Counted from the first letter of the stretch, positions 35,210 to 44,365 are shown. The stretch: DNA of 64,000 nucleotides from Arthrobacter sp. N199823 (GCF_002929705.1 NZ_PJIN01000002.1:62001-126000), one strand, 5' to 3'. Notes: generated by a model from the sequence alone, not told the origin. Translations and numbers: made by a program.

Positions 35210-35484
35210 CGCTCACCTTAGGTGTGGGACCACTGCTGGACCATTCTCGTGAATCGGGCCTAATACACACACGATACTATGGTGCGGTTTTGATTGGGCG
35301 GGGTTTCCTGAGCAGGTATTTCGCTGTGCGGATAATGACGTCGCTGCCAGCGGGGGAGATAATGGAAGCTGATGAGGCTTCACAGCAACCTTCCAGCGAA
35401 CGTTCGTCAGGGCACCAGCTGCGGGCGACATGATGAAAACCAAGCAAGGATTCATCACACAAGATTTCAATGAAGGGAACGCTG
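35210..35484. promoter_or_regulatory. Divergent promoter region of the TPM and htrA genes
   Basis: About 275 bp without a gene. GATAAT occurs at about 35331 and 35356, candidate -10 hexamers toward htrA. A dyad TGATGAA-N13-TTCATCA (35431-35457) lies in the predicted htrA leader 28 bp before its start and could be a leader hairpin or a protein site. No clear alternative sigma-factor site was found. Confidence 0.35.
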
Positions 35485-37320
35485 ATGTCTGAGAACAACG
35501 GTGAACACACCACCAACAGCAACGAGCAGTCCGAGCAGGCCAAGCAGGCTGAAGCCGCTCAGGCGAAGCAAGCCGGAACTGCTCAGCCAGCTCAGCCAGC
35601 CCAAGCCCCAGAAGGTTTTGCACAGCACGGATACGCAGCTCCCGTGCCGCCGACCGCACCTCGTTATGCGGCGCAGACCTCTTCAATGGACACTCCTTCT
35701 GCCGGGGTCCCGGCACCTCCGGCCGCACGACCCGCTGCCTATGGTGCCCCGGCGGCTCCCGCCAGCAACCCTTATGGCGCCCCGCAGCCTCCCGCCAATT
35801 CCAATCCCACCGAGCGGATTCCGGCCCCGCCGGCCCACAGTGCAGGATCAGGCAGCGCCGGATCAGGTAGTGCAGGAGCCCACAGCGCCGGCTCACAGAA
35901 CGTCGGCTCACAGAACCCCACCGAGCCCATCCCCACAGGATTCGGTGCCCACAACGGCGGTGCCAATAACTTTGGTACCAGCAGCTTTGGGAACACCAGT
36001 CATGACGCCAGCACCCCGGGCCATGGTGAGGGATACGCGGGACCGGGCTACCCGGCGTCGAACGCTTACCCCCAGACACTGGCACCGGGCGTGGCACCGC
36101 AGCGCAAGACCAAGGACGGCAAAAAGGTGGGCATGGGCATGTTCACCACCGGTGTCCTAGCAGCAGCACTCGTGGGCGGACTCGTGGGCGGCGGATCTCT
36201 GTTCCTGCTCAATCAGCAAGGAGGCAACTCGTCGGTGGGCGCTACCTCGCAGAGCGCGCCGCTGGTGGTCAACAACACCAACTCGGTCAACCAGGTGACG
36301 GCGGCTGCGGCGAAGGCTATGCCGTCCGTGGTGACGATTTCGGCTACGAGTGGTAGCTCCGGCGGCACGGGGTCCGGCATTATTTTGGACACCGAGGGCC
36401 ACATTCTGACCAACACGCACGTGGTCACCTTGGACGGCGCCGCCGCGCACGCCGCGATCCAGGTACAGACCAGTGACAACAAGGTGTACGACGCCACCAT
36501 TGTGGGCACGGACCCGCTCTCTGACCTCGCCGTGATCAAGATTGATGCGCCCAACCTGGTGCCAGCGGATCTGGGCGAATCCAGCAAGATCAACGTGGGT
36601 GACACCGTCATTGCCATCGGCTCCCCGCTGGGCCTGAACGCGACAGTCACCGAAGGTATTGTTTCCACGCTGAACCGCACTATCCAGGTGGCCTCCTCGG
36701 CCGTCCCGGAAACGCCCAGCGACAGCGCACCGGACCAGAACGACGGCGGCGGTTTCCAGTTCTCCCCTCCAGGCGGCGGGTCGGACACCACTGCCGCTAC
36801 CGGAACGGTGAACCTCAACGTCATTCAGACCGATGCGGCTATCAACCCCGGTAACTCCGGTGGTGCGCTGGTCAACGCTCAAGGCCAGATCATTGGCGTC
36901 AACGTGGCCATTGCCTCGACCGGTAGTTCTTCCAGCTCCAGTAGCCAGAGCGGCAACATTGGCGTGGGCTTCTCCATCCCCATGGATCACGCCAAGCGCG
37001 TCGCCCAGGACATCATCAAGACCGGTACGGCCACCCACGGCCAGCTGGGTGTGACGGTGGGAAGCACGTCCTCAACGGTATCAAACAGCTCCTTCTCCTC
37101 CGGCGCCACCGTGGCTGAGGTAACCTCCGGAAGCGCAGCAGCCAAGGCTGGCCTGAAGAAGGGCGACGTCATCACGAAGCTGGGGAACCGCACCATTTCT
37201 GATCCCTCAGAGCTGACAGCTGCTGTTCGCGAACAGTCCGGTGGAGCCACCGTGAAGGTGGACTTCACCCGCGGCGGCAAGGCTCAGAGCGTGGATGTCA
37301 CCTTGGACACCATGAAGTAG
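35485..37320 (+). CDS. HtrA/DegP-type serine protease with PDZ domain
   Basis: A 611-residue membrane-anchored trypsin-like protease. The first about 210 residues are disordered and rich in Pro, Ala, Gly and Ser, with repeats (AGSGSAGSGSAGAHSAGSQN) and a cytoplasmic position. One helix (about 215-242, MGMFTTGVLAAALVGGLVGG) is followed by the protease domain with H312 (LTNTHVV), D347 (SDLAVIK) and S458 (NPGNSGGAL), then a PDZ domain (about 520-605). The start at 35485 has AAGGGAA. It degrades or refolds proteins outside the membrane and is typical of envelope-stress systems. It is divergent from the TPM-pspA genes. Confidence 0.93.
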   Translation: MSENNGEHTTNSNEQSEQAKQAEAAQAKQAGTAQPAQPAQAPEGFAQHGYAAPVPPTAPRYAAQTSSMDTPSAGVPAPPAARPAAYGAPAAPASNPYGAPQPPANSNPTERIPAPPAHSAGSGSAGSGSAGAHSAGSQNVGSQNPTEPIPTGFGAHNGGANNFGTSSFGNTSHDASTPGHGEGYAGPGYPASNAYPQTLAPGVAPQRKTKDGKKVGMGMFTTGVLAAALVGGLVGGGSLFLLNQQGGNSSVGATSQSAPLVVNNTNSVNQVTAAAAKAMPSVVTISATSGSSGGTGSGIILDTEGHILTNTHVVTLDGAAAHAAIQVQTSDNKVYDATIVGTDPLSDLAVIKIDAPNLVPADLGESSKINVGDTVIAIGSPLGLNATVTEGIVSTLNRTIQVASSAVPETPSDSAPDQNDGGGFQFSPPGGGSDTTAATGTVNLNVIQTDAAINPGNSGGALVNAQGQIIGVNVAIASTGSSSSSSSQSGNIGVGFSIPMDHAKRVAQDIIKTGTATHGQLGVTVGSTSSTVSNSSFSSGATVAEVTSGSAAAKAGLKKGDVITKLGNRTISDPSELTAAVREQSGGATVKVDFTRGGKAQSVDVTLDTMK

Positions 37321-37374
37321 ACGTTTTGCGGCCGGCCGCGGCCAAGCAGTTGCAAGCTGCGGCCGGTTAACGGC

Positions 37375-37409
37375 GAACGGAGCGCCACTCATGGAGTGGC
37401 GCTCCGTTC
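37375..37409. terminator. Hairpin after htrA
   Basis: GAACGGAGCGCCACTC (37375-37390) pairs perfectly with 37394-37409 around ATG. No T-run follows. It separates htrA from the converging ABC permease gene and may act in both directions. Confidence 0.65.
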
Positions 37410-37444
37410 ATGCTTAAGGTGCGCAGCTATGGAGGGACCGGCCC

Positions 37445-38794
37445 TTAGCGTGCCAGCACGGAGCCCAGAACAGGTTTAGAAGCTGCCAGCCCCAGCCACA
37501 CCAAGGCGATGCCACTAGCCAGCACGCAGGCAATGACCACCAAAGACAGCGGCGCAAAAATCATGGCGGCCCCCGTTAGCGGGAACAGCAGAATGGCAGC
37601 CACGGCGGCAGAGCCAATTGTCACAATGCGCACCGGCGACATCACGGCGCGCCGGCGGGCTGCCTCCATGACGGAACGGGGCATGCCGAGCCGGTCCAGG
37701 CTGACGTACAGCCCGCTCCTGTCCAAGATGGCGGCCGCCTGATTCACACCGGCACTGGAAGCCACCAACAGGAAGGAGGCCACCACCGTAATCAGCACCC
37801 CAGTACGCATATCGGTGGCGAGGTTGATGTCCGCTGCGTTGCCGCCCTCGGGTGCCGTGGCATTCAGGAGCGCCAATCCGGTCCCGGCAATGACGGCAAT
37901 GAAGCTGGTCATGGACAGCGAGCTGACCTGCCGCCAGGCAGCCTTGGGTGATTCCAGAATGGTCCGGGCAGCCAACAGCCGAGCCGGAGTTTGTGCTTTC
38001 CGCAGCCCACGCCCGGCCAGCCACTTCAGCACAAACGGCCCCACCAAGTTCAACAGGGCCATCCCGCCGGCAAAACTGCCGCACAGGATGATGATCATGA
38101 CGGCCAGAGATCCGCTGGCCGTCAGATTCGCCATGAGCACATAAAGTACGACGGCGGCACCTGCCCCGAGTGCGAATCTCACCCAGTGCACCGTGGGTGC
38201 CTTGGCCCTGGTACGCACCCCCAACGGGGAGAGCACCACTTGGCGCAAACCGATGGTGGCACTGATGGCTGCAAGGATCATGAGGGCTGCAGCCGTGGCC
38301 AGCACCAGAAGGGGGTTGAGCCACAGTGCCGCCAATCCCAAGGCCTTACCCTGAAACGAGATCAGGGCAACCGCCGGCAGTGCCGCCGCGTACAGCACCA
38401 CGCCAGCGCAAATACCCACGGCGGCCACAGCGGTGGATTCCACTACTGTCATGGCACCCACCAGCGCCGGGGTGCCGCCCAGCAGCCGCAGCGTGGACAA
38501 TCGCTCATCACGGCGGCGTGCCGACAGACGTGCCGCCGACCCGCCCAGAGTTAGCAGGGGCAGAACCATCAGAGCCAGGGCCACTCCGGCCAGCATCTGG
38601 TAAGTTCCGGCCAGATCGGGGTTTGCATCGATGACAGGTGTGGTGAAAAAGCTCATGGCACCGGCCAGCACTATGAGCGACAGCGCCGTGACCAGCGCAA
38701 ACGCCACCACGGGCAGTGCCACCACCGCCTTGCTGCCGGGGGTGGGGCGGGACAACATCCAGAGGATGGAGACCATGGATTTGAACTTGTTCAC
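37445..38794 (-). CDS. FtsX-like ABC transporter permease
   Basis: A 449-residue membrane protein with about eight helices. Charged cytoplasmic loops carry SARRRDERLSTLRLLGG and RSGLYVSLDRLGMPRSVMEAARRR. These match the FtsX/MacB-type pattern in which a permease works with a LolD-like ATPase, often to move lipids or peptides or to resist antimicrobial peptides. The GTG start at 38794 overlaps the ATPase stop (GTGA). The function and substrate are not known. The two domains look duplicated, as in BceB-type permeases, but the large extracellular loop of BceB is absent. Confidence 0.82.
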   Translation of the reverse strand: MNKFKSMVSILWMLSRPTPGSKAVVALPVVAFALVTALSLIVLAGAMSFFTTPVIDANPDLAGTYQMLAGVALALMVLPLLTLGGSAARLSARRRDERLSTLRLLGGTPALVGAMTVVESTAVAAVGICAGVVLYAAALPAVALISFQGKALGLAALWLNPLLVLATAAALMILAAISATIGLRQVVLSPLGVRTRAKAPTVHWVRFALGAGAAVVLYVLMANLTASGSLAVMIIILCGSFAGGMALLNLVGPFVLKWLAGRGLRKAQTPARLLAARTILESPKAAWRQVSSLSMTSFIAVIAGTGLALLNATAPEGGNAADINLATDMRTGVLITVVASFLLVASSAGVNQAAAILDRSGLYVSLDRLGMPRSVMEAARRRAVMSPVRIVTIGSAAVAAILLFPLTGAAMIFAPLSLVVIACVLASGIALVWLGLAASKPVLGSVLAR

Positions 38795-39621
38795 GGCTGT
38801 TCCGCCCAATTCTGGCCTGAGATGGGCTGGCCGCTGGTGAACTGTCCGGCGGCGAACTGGCCCGCCGACGGGTGCGCCGCCATGCCGGGGGACGGTACGG
38901 CATGCTGCCCGCTCGCGCCGGGTATGAGCTGAGTGGGCGCCGGGGGAGCCGACGGCGAAAGGGAGAGCACGCCGTCGTGCATGTATAAAGTGCGAGAGCA
39001 AAGTGCGGCGACAGTAGGATCGTGCGTGACCAGAACCAGTGTGCGGCCCCGTCCGGCTGTGGCGCCGAGGAGCGCGCCCATGACCTCGGCGGAGGTGTGC
39101 GAGTCCAGGGCGCCGGTGGGTTCGTCAGCGAAGACGATGCCGGCGCCGGTGACTTGTGCGCGGGCGATGGCGACCCGCTGCGCCTGACCGCCGGAGAGCT
39201 CACCGATGCGGCGGTCCTCCATCCCGGCCAGACCAAGGTGGGACAGCCAGCCAGCGGCCTGGGGCTCAGCCTCGCGCCTAGGGACGCCGTTGAGCATGAG
39301 GGCCAGCGCCACGTTTTCAATGGCCGTCAGTTCCGGGATCAACAGCCCGGATTGGAAGACGAAGCCAAAGGCCTCGCGACGCAGCTTGGAGCGTTGGGTC
39401 TCGTTCAGGGCGGTGACCTCGGTTCCCGCGTAGTGAACGGTTCCGGCGTCGGGCGCGGTGATGCCGGCGAGGGTGTGCAGCAGCGTGGTCTTGCCAGAGC
39501 CGGAGGAGCCCATGATGGCCACCGACTCGCCGGCGGCAATGTCCACATCCACGTTATTCAAGGCGATGGATGCGCCGTAGCGTTTGGAAAGGGAGCGTGC
39601 GCTCAAAATTGTTGACGTCAT
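38791..39621 (-). CDS. ABC transporter ATP-binding protein (LolD/MacB class)
   Basis: A 276-residue ATPase. Walker A is GSSGSGKTT, the signature is [15 protein letters not shown], and Walker B is IVFADEPTGALDS, the last being typical of LolD/MacB/BceA. A disordered tail (last about 50 residues) repeats AGQF/SGQP motifs and is not part of the family. The ATG at 39621 (MTSTIL) is preferred; the frame extends to 39693 without support. It is coupled to the permease. Locus E repeats lie upstream. Confidence 0.88.
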   Translation of the reverse strand: MTSTILSARSLSKRYGASIALNNVDVDIAAGESVAIMGSSGSGKTTLLHTLAGITAPDAGTVHYAGTEVTALNETQRSKLRREAFGFVFQSGLLIPELTAIENVALALMLNGVPRREAEPQAAGWLSHLGLAGMEDRRIGELSGGQAQRVAIARAQVTGAGIVFADEPTGALDSHTSAEVMGALLGATAGRGRTLVLVTHDPTVAALCSRTLYMHDGVLSLSPSAPPAPTQLIPGASGQHAVPSPGMAAHPSAGQFAAGQFTSGQPISGQNWAEQP

Positions 39622-39711
39622 GCCTCCACTGTGCCCGTCGGCGGTGGTCTCAGGCATCGGGCTGTAGGCGGAACCTTTCGGCGCACCATCCACCCGGGGG
39701 ATGAGCTGCCA

Positions 39712-39830
39712 GACCCTCCATCAGCGATTGGGGTCTTTTTCCGGACGCTCCATCAGCGATGGGGCATTTTTGGTAAACGCTCCCGCACTTGGCGGGCACT
39801 TAACGCTCCTTAGTGTTCGCTGGGAGTAAA
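39712..39830 (+). repeat. Locus E: 32-bp phased intergenic repeat, four units
   Basis: Units begin at 39712 (GACCCTCCATCAGCGATTGG), 39744 (GACGCTCCATCAGCGATGGG) and 39776 (AACGCTCCCGCACTTGG), 32 bp apart. A partial unit follows at 39802 (26-bp step). The first two share the GCGATTGGGG core and T-run seen at locus B; the third resembles the third unit of locus C. It lies between divergent genes (the ABC ATPase and etfB). Confidence 0.85.
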
Positions 39831-39846
39831 GTTTCGACGCGGGAAA

Positions 39847-39875
39847 TTCCAGCCGGAGCCGTCACGAACTAAGCT
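39847..39875 (+). promoter_or_regulatory. Promoter of the second etfBA operon
   Basis: TTCCAG (39847-39852), a 17-nt spacer and TAAGCT (39870-39875) precede a leader of about 85 nt that holds a CCCC-GAACA-GGGG hairpin (about 39912-39924). Confidence 0.45.
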
Positions 39876-39968
39876 GTTGGAGATAGACAAAGGGCGAAGC
39901 AGCTGCACCTGCCCCGAACAGGGGATCGGCGCTGCACCAACCATCCGTCCATGACACAAAGGACAGCA

Positions 39969-40775
39969 GTGGAAAATTCAGCACTGAACATTGTCGTACT
40001 GGTTAAATATGTGCCAGACGCGCAATTTGACCGACAGCTTTCCGGAGAGGCACACGCGCTGGATCGCAGCGAAAGTATCCTCTCCGAACTCGATGAATAC
40101 GCCTTGGAAGCAGCCCTTGCGCTGAGCGATGCCCGGGGCGGTGTCAAGGGCGGGAACACCGTCACAGCACTGACCGTGGGCCCAGCATCCGCGTCCGTGG
40201 CTGTGAAAAAATCGCTCCAGATCGGTGCAACCCAAGGGCTGCACGTCAGTGATGACGCGCTCGCAGGCTCCGATGCTTCGGCAACCTCACTGGTCTTGGC
40301 CGCGGCCATCAAGTCCCTCGGGCCGGTTGACCTGGTCATCACGGGCATGGCCTCCACCGATGGGGAAACCTCCATTGTTCCGGCGCAGCTTTCGGCCCGG
40401 CTCGGCTTGCCCCAGATCACTTTCGCCTCAGCGCTGGACGTTGCCGGTAATACGGTGACGGCCCGCCGCGACGGAGACGATTTCTCCGAGGAAATCCAGG
40501 CCACCTTGCCTGCGCTGATCTCGGTGACCGATCAGGCCAACGATCCCCGCTACCCCAACTTCAAGGGCATCCTCGCGGCGAAGAAAAAGAAGATCACCAC
40601 CGTGTCCCTGGCTGACCTGGGGATTAGTGCTGACGCCGTCGGACATGCCGGATCCCTGACCAAGGTGACAGCGGCAGCCGAGCGCCCCGCACGCACCGCT
40701 GGCACCCTCATCACCGATTCAGGCGATGCCGGCATCCAGCTTGTTGATTTCCTGGCCGCTGCGAAACTGATCTAA
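39969..40775 (+). CDS. etfB: Electron transfer flavoprotein beta subunit (second copy)
   Basis: A 268-residue ETF beta subunit (NIVVLVKYVPDAQFDRQL; TGMASTDGETSIVPAQLSARLG; ANDPRYPNFKGILAAKKKK). It differs clearly from the copy at 16.2 kb, which reads STDGRGG and TERTAEARFPNFKG. The GTG at 39969 follows AAAGGA; an ATG at 39951 is in frame without a site. It resembles the mycobacterial FixA type and has no linked regulator or dehydrogenase, so it may be the housekeeping copy (inferred). Confidence 0.93.
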   Translation: MENSALNIVVLVKYVPDAQFDRQLSGEAHALDRSESILSELDEYALEAALALSDARGGVKGGNTVTALTVGPASASVAVKKSLQIGATQGLHVSDDALAGSDASATSLVLAAAIKSLGPVDLVITGMASTDGETSIVPAQLSARLGLPQITFASALDVAGNTVTARRDGDDFSEEIQATLPALISVTDQANDPRYPNFKGILAAKKKKITTVSLADLGISADAVGHAGSLTKVTAAAERPARTAGTLITDSGDAGIQLVDFLAAAKLI

Positions 40776-40787
40776 GGAACCCTTTTC

Positions 40788-41756
40788 ATGAGTGCAATTG
40801 TTGTTTACATTGATCAGCTGGATGCTCCGGGCAAACTTTCTACCACTGTCTCGCAGCTGTTGACCTTGGCCCGCGGCGCTGGCGAGCCCGTGGCAGTTGT
40901 TGCCGGTCCTGTCAGCGCTTCGGTACTGGCCGAACTGGGTGCGCAAGGCGTTACCCGCGTGCTGAACTCGGAGCAGGCCGAGCTGGGGGAGTTCCTCGTT
41001 GCCACCAAGGCTGACTTGCTCGCGCAGTCGGCAGCCGCCGTGTCTGCCAGCGCCGTGCTGGTTGAAAACAGTGCCGCTGGAAAGGAAATCGCCGCCCGTG
41101 CTGGCGTCAGCTTGAATGCTGGTGTGATTACCGATGCTGTCTCCGTGACCACCGACGGCGGCACCTTGGTTGCGCACAAATCGATCCTTGCCGGGTCCTG
41201 GACCGTTGAGGCGCAGGCTACCTCAGCCGTTGCCGTAATCAGCGTCAAAGCACACAGCATTGAGGCAGCCCCGGCGGCCGAGCCCACCACCCCTGTGGTT
41301 GAAGCAGTGGAGGTGGCCTTCTCCCCGGCAAGTCTGGGTGCCCGCGTGGTGTCGCGCACGCCACGGGCAGCCTCCGGGCGCCCTGAGTTGGAGGACGCAC
41401 GCATTATTGTTGCTGGTGGCCGCGGCGTTGATGGCGACTTCACGCCCATCGAAGAACTCGCGGACGTGTTGGGTGCCGCAGTTGGTGCCTCACGTGCGGC
41501 CACCGATGCGGGCTGGATTTCCCACGCTTCACAGGTGGGTCAGACAGGCAAGAAGGTGTCCCCGCAGCTGTATATCTCGGTGGGTATTTCCGGTGCCATT
41601 CAGCAGAAGGCCGGCATGCAGACCTCCAAGCTGATTGTGGCCGTGAACAAGGACGCCGAATCGCCCATCTTCGAAATTGCCGACTTTGGCATTGTGGGAG
41701 ACCTGTTCAAGGTATTGCCGCAGGCCGTTGAGGAAATCAAGAAGCGCCGCGCCTAG
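40788..41756 (+). CDS. etfA: Electron transfer flavoprotein alpha subunit (second copy)
   Basis: A 322-residue ETF alpha subunit with the FAD-domain motifs IIVAGGRGVDGDFTPIEELA, GASRAATDAGWISHASQVGQTG, SPQLYISVGISGAIQQKAGM and [20 protein letters not shown]. It follows etfB by 12 nt. It converges on a methyltransferase gene with a bidirectional terminator between. Confidence 0.94.
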   Translation: MSAIVVYIDQLDAPGKLSTTVSQLLTLARGAGEPVAVVAGPVSASVLAELGAQGVTRVLNSEQAELGEFLVATKADLLAQSAAAVSASAVLVENSAAGKEIAARAGVSLNAGVITDAVSVTTDGGTLVAHKSILAGSWTVEAQATSAVAVISVKAHSIEAAPAAEPTTPVVEAVEVAFSPASLGARVVSRTPRAASGRPELEDARIIVAGGRGVDGDFTPIEELADVLGAAVGASRAATDAGWISHASQVGQTGKKVSPQLYISVGISGAIQQKAGMQTSKLIVAVNKDAESPIFEIADFGIVGDLFKVLPQAVEEIKKRRA

Positions 41757-41766
41757 CGTTTCCATA

Positions 41767-41860
41767 AAAAAGCGCTGCCGTTTGACGTTTTCGCCATGAT
41801 TTGAACCCTAGCGAAAACGTCAAACGGTAGCGCTTTTTAACACGGTAGCGCTTTTTAACA
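41767..41860. terminator. Bidirectional terminator with a duplicated 3' end
   Basis: Arms of about 28 bp (41767-41794 and 41811-41838; one G-T wobble) enclose a 16-nt loop, with A5 before and T5 after, so it can stop both etfA (plus) and the methyltransferase (minus). Its last 17 bases (GGTAGCGCTTTTTAACA) occur again immediately downstream, ending at 41860. Confidence 0.85.
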
Positions 41861-41880
41861 GTGGTGCGTAGCTGGGTGTA

Positions 41881-42687
41881 TTAGACCCGCGGGACCGAGG
41901 CTGTGGCGATCATGGCATCAGAGTTCATTTCAATCATGGGACCCACTGACTTCATGAATTCGCGCCGGACGCGGGCAATTGCTTCGGGGTCGCGGGGGAG
42001 CAAGGTGCGCCAGCCACTTCCCATAACCAGGTTCCAGGCCATAGCGTCATCCACCGTGAGGGTCAGCGGGTGCGTCGCAATGCTGATGTCTTCCAAACCT
42101 CGCTCGCTGAGCCATGAGCTCAACTTTTCTACGGAATTTACGCGTGCCATGTTCTGGTTTGGCAACGGGACCACACCACTCAGGCGGGGACGTTCCTTGA
42201 TGGCCGCCTCGAGGATGAGGCCTGCGAAGGGTTCCAGCGCTCCCTCGATCCAGGTGCTCAGGACCATGCGCCCACCGGGGCGCAGCATGGAGGCCAGGTG
42301 TTCGACGCCCGCTTCCATGTTTGAGAAGAAGAACATGCTGTAGGAGCACAGCACCGCGTCAAAGGTGCGGTGCCCGCGCCACTGGGTCACGTCGGCTTCG
42401 GTCAGCGTGGCATTGAGAATGCCACGCTCACCCAAGTTGGCCGCCGCGATGCGCAGCAACCCGGTGGAGAGGTCGACGCCGTCGACCGTTCCGGACGGGC
42501 CAACGGCCAAAGCGGCGGGAAGGGTTGCCGCACCGGTTCCACAGCAAGCATCCAGAACCTTCTCGCCGGGCTGCAGCACAGCGGCCTCAACCACGTCGCG
42601 GCCCATAGGGTCCCAGAGCTTGTCTGCCCAAGCCTCAAATTGCAAGGCTCCGTCGGTGAACGCCAAGCCAGGATCGCGAGCGGACAT
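41881..42687 (-). CDS. SAM-dependent methyltransferase (class I)
   Basis: A 268-residue class I methyltransferase. Motif I is VLDACCGTGAATLPAAL, followed by DGVDLSTGLLRIAA (motif II) and FDAVLCSYSMFFF (motif IV). It resembles UbiE/MenG-like small-molecule methyltransferases, but the substrate is not visible. The ATG at 42687 has a strong GGAGG, and the frame extends to 42804 inside trmL without support. It lies 58 bp downstream of trmL in the same direction. Confidence 0.85.
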   Translation of the reverse strand: MSARDPGLAFTDGALQFEAWADKLWDPMGRDVVEAAVLQPGEKVLDACCGTGAATLPAALAVGPSGTVDGVDLSTGLLRIAAANLGERGILNATLTEADVTQWRGHRTFDAVLCSYSMFFFSNMEAGVEHLASMLRPGGRMVLSTWIEGALEPFAGLILEAAIKERPRLSGVVPLPNQNMARVNSVEKLSSWLSERGLEDISIATHPLTLTVDDAMAWNLVMGSGWRTLLPRDPEAIARVRREFMKSVGPMIEMNSDAMIATASVPRV

Positions 42688-42745
42688 GCATACCTCCAGT
42701 TGATGATGACAGGTGGCCGCCAGGGTGCCCGGCGGCGGGTGTGGA

Positions 42746-43219
42746 CTAGGCCTGGATTTGCGCCCCGGCAAAGCCGTTTTGGCGCCAGGCCTCGAAGACA
42801 GCAATAGAGGCAGCGTTGGCCAGATTCAGGGACCGCAGAGCCGGTAGCATGGGCAGGCGGACCCGGGCTGTGATGTGCGGATCGGCCTTGACCTCCACTG
42901 GCAAGCCATCGGATTCGCGGCCAAAGAGCAGCACGTCGCCCGGTTGGTAGGCGATGTCCGTGTAGCTGGCCTCGCCGTCTGACGTGAAGGCGAAGACCCG
43001 CTCCGGGGCCAGCGAGGCCCACGCGGCATCGAGCGATTTGTGGACCGTGACGACGGCAAGATCGTGATAATCGAGCCCCGCTCGGCGCAGTTTGGCATCT
43101 GAAAAGTCAAAGCCCAAGGGCTCCACTAGATGCAGTTCGGCGCCGGTAATGGCGGCCAATCGGATGGCATTGCCCGTGTTGCCGGGGATCTCGGGCGTCA
43201 GGAATAGGATGCGAAACAC
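42746..43219 (-). CDS. trmL: tRNA (cytidine(34)-2'-O)-methyltransferase
   Basis: A 157-residue SPOUT methyltransferase that 2'-O-methylates the wobble base of leucine tRNAs. Motifs are NTGNAIRLAAITGAELHLVEPLGF, LLFGRESDGLP and the trefoil-knot end RSLNLANAASIAVFEAWRQ. The length is standard for TrmL/YibK. Confidence 0.93.
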   Translation of the reverse strand: MFRILFLTPEIPGNTGNAIRLAAITGAELHLVEPLGFDFSDAKLRRAGLDYHDLAVVTVHKSLDAAWASLAPERVFAFTSDGEASYTDIAYQPGDVLLFGRESDGLPVEVKADPHITARVRLPMLPALRSLNLANAASIAVFEAWRQNGFAGAQIQA

Positions 43220-43369
43220 GTCTTTTATCCTACCGCCGGGGGCGGGCTGCCGGGACCCACCGCGGACCCTGAGGTGGAAATGGCCCCGGCGGCGTCTGCT
43301 GCAGGGTTCTGGACTCGAACCCGGCAGGGGCCCGGAGGCCAGCCTGACAGTGAGCGAGGAGGAGAAGCG

Positions 43370-44365
43370 TTAGTACATGCCGCCGAGCAGCCGGTCCAGA
43401 ACGCCTAGATCCACCACATTGGGGGAGGGGCCAGAAACCAAGAACTGCTTGACTTCGCGCACAAACCGGGCGCCATTAGCCACATTGATCATGTTCGAGC
43501 CGTCGGGCTCGGTGCCGCGGGCGTAGTCGATCACTGGTTCAAACAAATTGCCGGTGTTGCTATGCACGCAGACCCACGCCGTGACATTGCATTCCGGGAA
43601 CAGCTCCTGGAATTGGCGGGTGGCAGCGATGAGCTGCGGCGGGGCGGCCACGCGACTGCCGTGGACCAGCGTGCTGCCGTCCCAGCGGAACGCGCCGTCC
43701 GGAACCAGCATGGAACCGACAATCGCGATCCGGTATCCGGATACTAAAACATGGTCCAGGTAGCCGTTGCTGCGCGGCGACGTCAGTCCGTTGACGAGTC
43801 TGGCCGCAGGGATTCCAGGCTGCACCTGTTGCATGATGAGCTGAGCGGTACGGGCTTCACGGGCTAACCGTGATGCAGCGCCAAAGACGCCACGCTTCCG
43901 GGGCGCACCATGGACGGGCTGGGCAGCTGTGGGCCGTGGCAGCAGCGGCGTTTCTCCTGGCGCCAAATCCTCATAGGCGGGAACATAGATGGCCGGATCC
44001 CCGGCTGTGTTGCGCTGTTCCTGCGTGCGGCGCGTGGTGAATCCACTGAAGCCACCGGAACCGGAACCCGAACCGGAGGAACCGGCGGGCGATCCGGATG
44101 AGCCGGCGCCAGGCCCCGACGACGAGCCATGCCCGGCGCCAGAGGGCTTGCGCCCTGCACCGTAGGACTTGTCGTAGGACTGCCGTTTGGCAGGGTCCGC
44201 CAAGACCTCGTACGCTTCAGTGATTTGCCGAAACAGCGCAGGATCCCCGCCCCTGTCCGGGTGCGTAATTCGGGCGGCCTTCCGGTAGGCGATTTTGACC
44301 TCGCGTTCGGTGGCGGCGCGAGATAGTCCGAGGACTTGGTAATGCGTCAGAAACTTCTCGCCCAC
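43370..44365 (-). CDS. J-domain protein with a NERD-like C-terminal region
   Basis: A 331-residue protein. The J-domain (about 7-60) has the HPD motif at 35-37 (ITHPDRGGD), so it can stimulate an Hsp70. A Gly/Ser-rich linker (about 68-115) leads to a C-terminal domain (about 195-320) with NGYLDHVLVSGYRIAIVGS. The G-x-x-DHVLVS start and beta pattern recall NERD nuclease-fold domains, but the usual E-x-K catalytic element reads IVGSM, so nuclease activity is unlikely (inferred). The GTG start at 44365 follows GAAAGG; the frame reaches 44464 upstream without support. Confidence 0.78.
   Translation of the reverse strand: MGEKFLTHYQVLGLSRAATEREVKIAYRKAARITHPDRGGDPALFRQITEAYEVLADPAKRQSYDKSYGAGRKPSGAGHGSSSGPGAGSSGSPAGSSGSGSGSGGFSGFTTRRTQEQRNTAGDPAIYVPAYEDLAPGETPLLPRPTAAQPVHGAPRKRGVFGAASRLAREARTAQLIMQQVQPGIPAARLVNGLTSPRSNGYLDHVLVSGYRIAIVGSMLVPDGAFRWDGSTLVHGSRVAAPPQLIAATRQFQELFPECNVTAWVCVHSNTGNLFEPVIDYARGTEPDGSNMINVANGARFVREVKQFLVSGPSPNVVDLGVLDRLLGGMY

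Noticed and set aside
35395-35425. Extracytoplasmic sigma-factor promoter upstream of htrA (GAACGTTC)
   Set aside because: It is a palindrome without the spaced GGAAC and CGTT elements.
43300-43330. tRNA fragment (GGTTCGAGTCC-like T-arm on minus)
   Set aside because: The five-base T-stem does not pair and no other arm fits. GGGTTC/GAACCC only makes a short hairpin.
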